DNA from: Nitrospirota bacterium
Lineage (GTDB): Bacteria > Nitrospirota_A > Leptospirillia > Leptospirillales > Leptospirillaceae
NCBI GenBank assembly: GCA_021795275.1
Contig: JAJYPO010000119.1
Location: 1 to 6,887 of the forward strand
Length of the DNA stretch: 6,887 nt
Direction: 5' to 3'
Made by a program: the position numbers and the translations under genes. Of the stretch, positions 5,863-6,887 are shown in pieces. The notes beneath the pieces are model-generated. The model was given only the letters and a program-made list of their open reading frames with translations. It was not told the DNA's origin and made no database searches. How positions within the stretch are numbered: the first letter of the stretch is position 1; every line of letters begins with the position of its first letter.

Positions 5863-6768
5863 ATGAAGGATGAAAGATCAAGGATCAAGGTATTCTTATG
5901 GTTAAGTCCTGTGATTTTGATCGCTTCCCTGATGGGACTATCGGCTTGCGGGGGGGGAAGCAGCGGAGGAGGGACCGCATCCTCGTCAGCTCCGCCTGCC
6001 ACCAGTTCCACCTCCAGCTCTGGAGCGATGGGGGTGTATATGACAAACGGAGCGGCCAATGCCGCTGTCCCTGCATCAACCTCAGGCGGATCTGTCCAAG
6101 GAGAAATTGTCACTCTTCCGAATACAGGAACACTCACGGCATCGGTCTCGATTTCCTCCGCGCAATTTCAGGCGCTGAACCTGCCTGCGCTCGGGGTCAG
6201 TTCCGTCAACGGGCTCAATGTCGATTCCACGAACAATCTCGGAGCGGCATTTTCCTTCTCTTCGAATTCCCTCTCTTTCTTTTCCCTCTCCACGTACAAG
6301 CAAGTCGGATCCTATACCTGCAATACTTCATGTTCAAGCGTTCAAGTTTTTTCCGGAGCAACCCCAACAATCGGAGGGGTGGTCATGTTTCCCGCCAATA
6401 AGTGGGCCATCTTTTCCACGGGAGGCGGATTCGAGATCGTGAGCTACGCGACGCCAAGCTCTCCCTCCAAAGTGAAGCTCATCCCGGGAGATCCCGCTTC
6501 TTCCGACTCTCCCTCAAATTTTACTGCGAATGGTAAAATAATCATGACGGAAAATTTTGCATTTGATCCGTCTCTGAATGTGGGGGGCTCCGCCTATGCA
6601 ATGATTCTTGCCGGAGGCTATAACTCGTTTGAGCTGGCTGATATTAATACAGGAACGATCTACATACCAGACTCATCAACAACCTCCAGCCTTTCAGGTC
6701 TATCATCTTGCGGCGTAGATCAGATCGGAGTGGACACGTCGTATCAGGTCGCCGTACTTGGGCCCTGA
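5863..6768 (+). CDS. Glycine/serine-rich lipoprotein, possibly 3'-truncated
   Basis: A 301-residue exported lipoprotein. Residues 1-28 form a signal peptide with a charged start (MKDERSRIK), a hydrophobic core and the lipobox LSAC. Cys29 is the predicted lipidation site and is followed by Gly-Gly-Gly, not the Asp that retains some lipoproteins in the inner membrane. A low-complexity Gly/Ser/Thr linker runs to about residue 55. The remainder is rich in short hydrophobic and Ser/Gly stretches (GLNVDSTNNLGAAFSF, AIFSTGGGFEIVSY, FELADINTGTIYIPD), suggesting beta-propeller-like repeats, but I do not recognise a family. A CNTSC pair may form a disulfide. The ATG at 5863 follows GAGGAG by six bases. 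The protein ends abruptly in the repeat-like phrase VDTSYQVAVLGP, which suggests missing C-terminal repeats. Base composition is clearly lower in GC than the operon, hinting at different origin or constraint. Confidence 0.75.
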   Translation: MKDERSRIKVFLWLSPVILIASLMGLSACGGGSSGGGTASSSAPPATSSTSSSGAMGVYMTNGAANAAVPASTSGGSVQGEIVTLPNTGTLTASVSISSAQFQALNLPALGVSSVNGLNVDSTNNLGAAFSFSSNSLSFFSLSTYKQVGSYTCNTSCSSVQVFSGATPTIGGVVMFPANKWAIFSTGGGFEIVSYATPSSPSKVKLIPGDPASSDSPSNFTANGKIIMTENFAFDPSLNVGGSAYAMILAGGYNSFELADINTGTIYIPDSSTTSSLSGLSSCGVDQIGVDTSYQVAVLGP

Positions 6769-6798
6769 TTCCGATATGAGACGCCTAAAAATAAATAA

Positions 6799-6872
6799 GC
6801 CCTCTTTCCTGTTTGATTTTCGGTGAGGTATAATCTCACCTGGAAGGTGAAAATCACAATCAGGAGGAGGGC
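6799..6872 (+). repeat. Long nested inverted repeat that covers the ribosome binding site of the next gene
   Basis: The left arm (6799-6821) and right arm (6849-6872) pair in three blocks: GCCCTC 6799-6804 with GAGGGC 6867-6872, TCCTG 6807-6811 with CAGGA 6861-6865, and TGATTTTC 6814-6821 with GAAAATCA 6849-6856. That is 19 base pairs with two small internal loops. Inside sits a second perfect stem, GGTGAG 6822-6827 with CTCACC 6835-6840. The right arm contains AGGAGGAGG (6862-6870), the ribosome site of the ORF at 6880. On the minus strand the structure is followed by a T-rich run (RC of 6786-6798), so it could also end transcription arriving from the right. Confidence 0.7.
6829..6834 (+). 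promoter_or_regulatory. Perfect -10 box in the hairpin loop
   Basis: TATAAT forms the core of the 7-base apical loop. A transcript starting about seven bases later (near 6841) would lack the left arm of the outer repeat and leave the downstream ribosome site unpaired. The -35 at a 17-base spacing is TTCCTG (6806-6811), a poor match, so promoter activity is uncertain. Confidence 0.4.
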
Positions 6873-6879
6873 CAGAGTT

Positions 6880-6887
6880 ATGGTACG
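6880..6887 (+). CDS. Start of a gene cut off by the right edge (transposase suspected)
   Basis: ATG at 6880-6882 follows AGGAGG (6865-6870) by nine bases, ideal spacing; only Met-Val and part of a third codon are visible. The product cannot be identified. A mobile-element transposase is suspected only because the leader has the hairpin-over-ribosome-site layout known from insertion sequences and because the gene before it looks truncated. Confidence 0.4.

Overview
The window looks like part of a high-GC Gram-negative genome. One strand carries a cluster for surface polysaccharide or lipopolysaccharide synthesis, and the other carries a lipoprotein gene. A Leptospirillum-like or other Nitrospirota/proteobacterial host would fit the GC content, the mixed start codons and the glycine/serine-rich lipoprotein, but that is a guess and nothing here fixes the taxon. 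Layout, right to left on the minus strand: a 63-residue Trm112/UPF0434-type zinc-ribbon protein (5057-5248), two tandem family 9 glycosyltransferases of the ADP-heptose:LPS heptosyltransferase type (3990-5060 and 2960-4018), a family 4 carbohydrate esterase/polysaccharide deacetylase (2235-2963), a GT4-type glycosyltransferase (1078-2238) and a DUF433 antitoxin-like protein (742-1053). Three of the junctions are 4-base stop/start overlaps (CTGA, ATGA, GTGA), the remaining gaps are short, and no terminator is visible between them, so this reads as one translationally coupled operon. Its enzymes would add heptose or related sugars to a surface glycan, trim N-acetyl groups and add further sugars. 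DUF433 is the odd member and has no recognisable toxin partner beside it. At the far left, still on the minus strand, an uninterrupted frame runs off the window edge; I do not recognise its product. Between the operon and the next gene is a divergent intergenic region (5249-5862): a GC-rich part with no convincing gene, then an AT-rich part holding the likely promoter of the plus-strand gene. On the plus strand, 5863-6768 encodes a lipoprotein with a clear lipobox and a glycine/serine linker. It has lower GC than the operon and ends abruptly, as if its 3' end had been lost. Just beyond it (6799-6872) is a long nested inverted repeat. Its right arm holds the Shine-Dalgarno sequence of a gene starting at 6880, and its apical loop is a perfect TATAAT. 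This arrangement resembles the way some insertion sequences shut off transposase translation from read-through transcripts, and it is the most interesting structure in the window.
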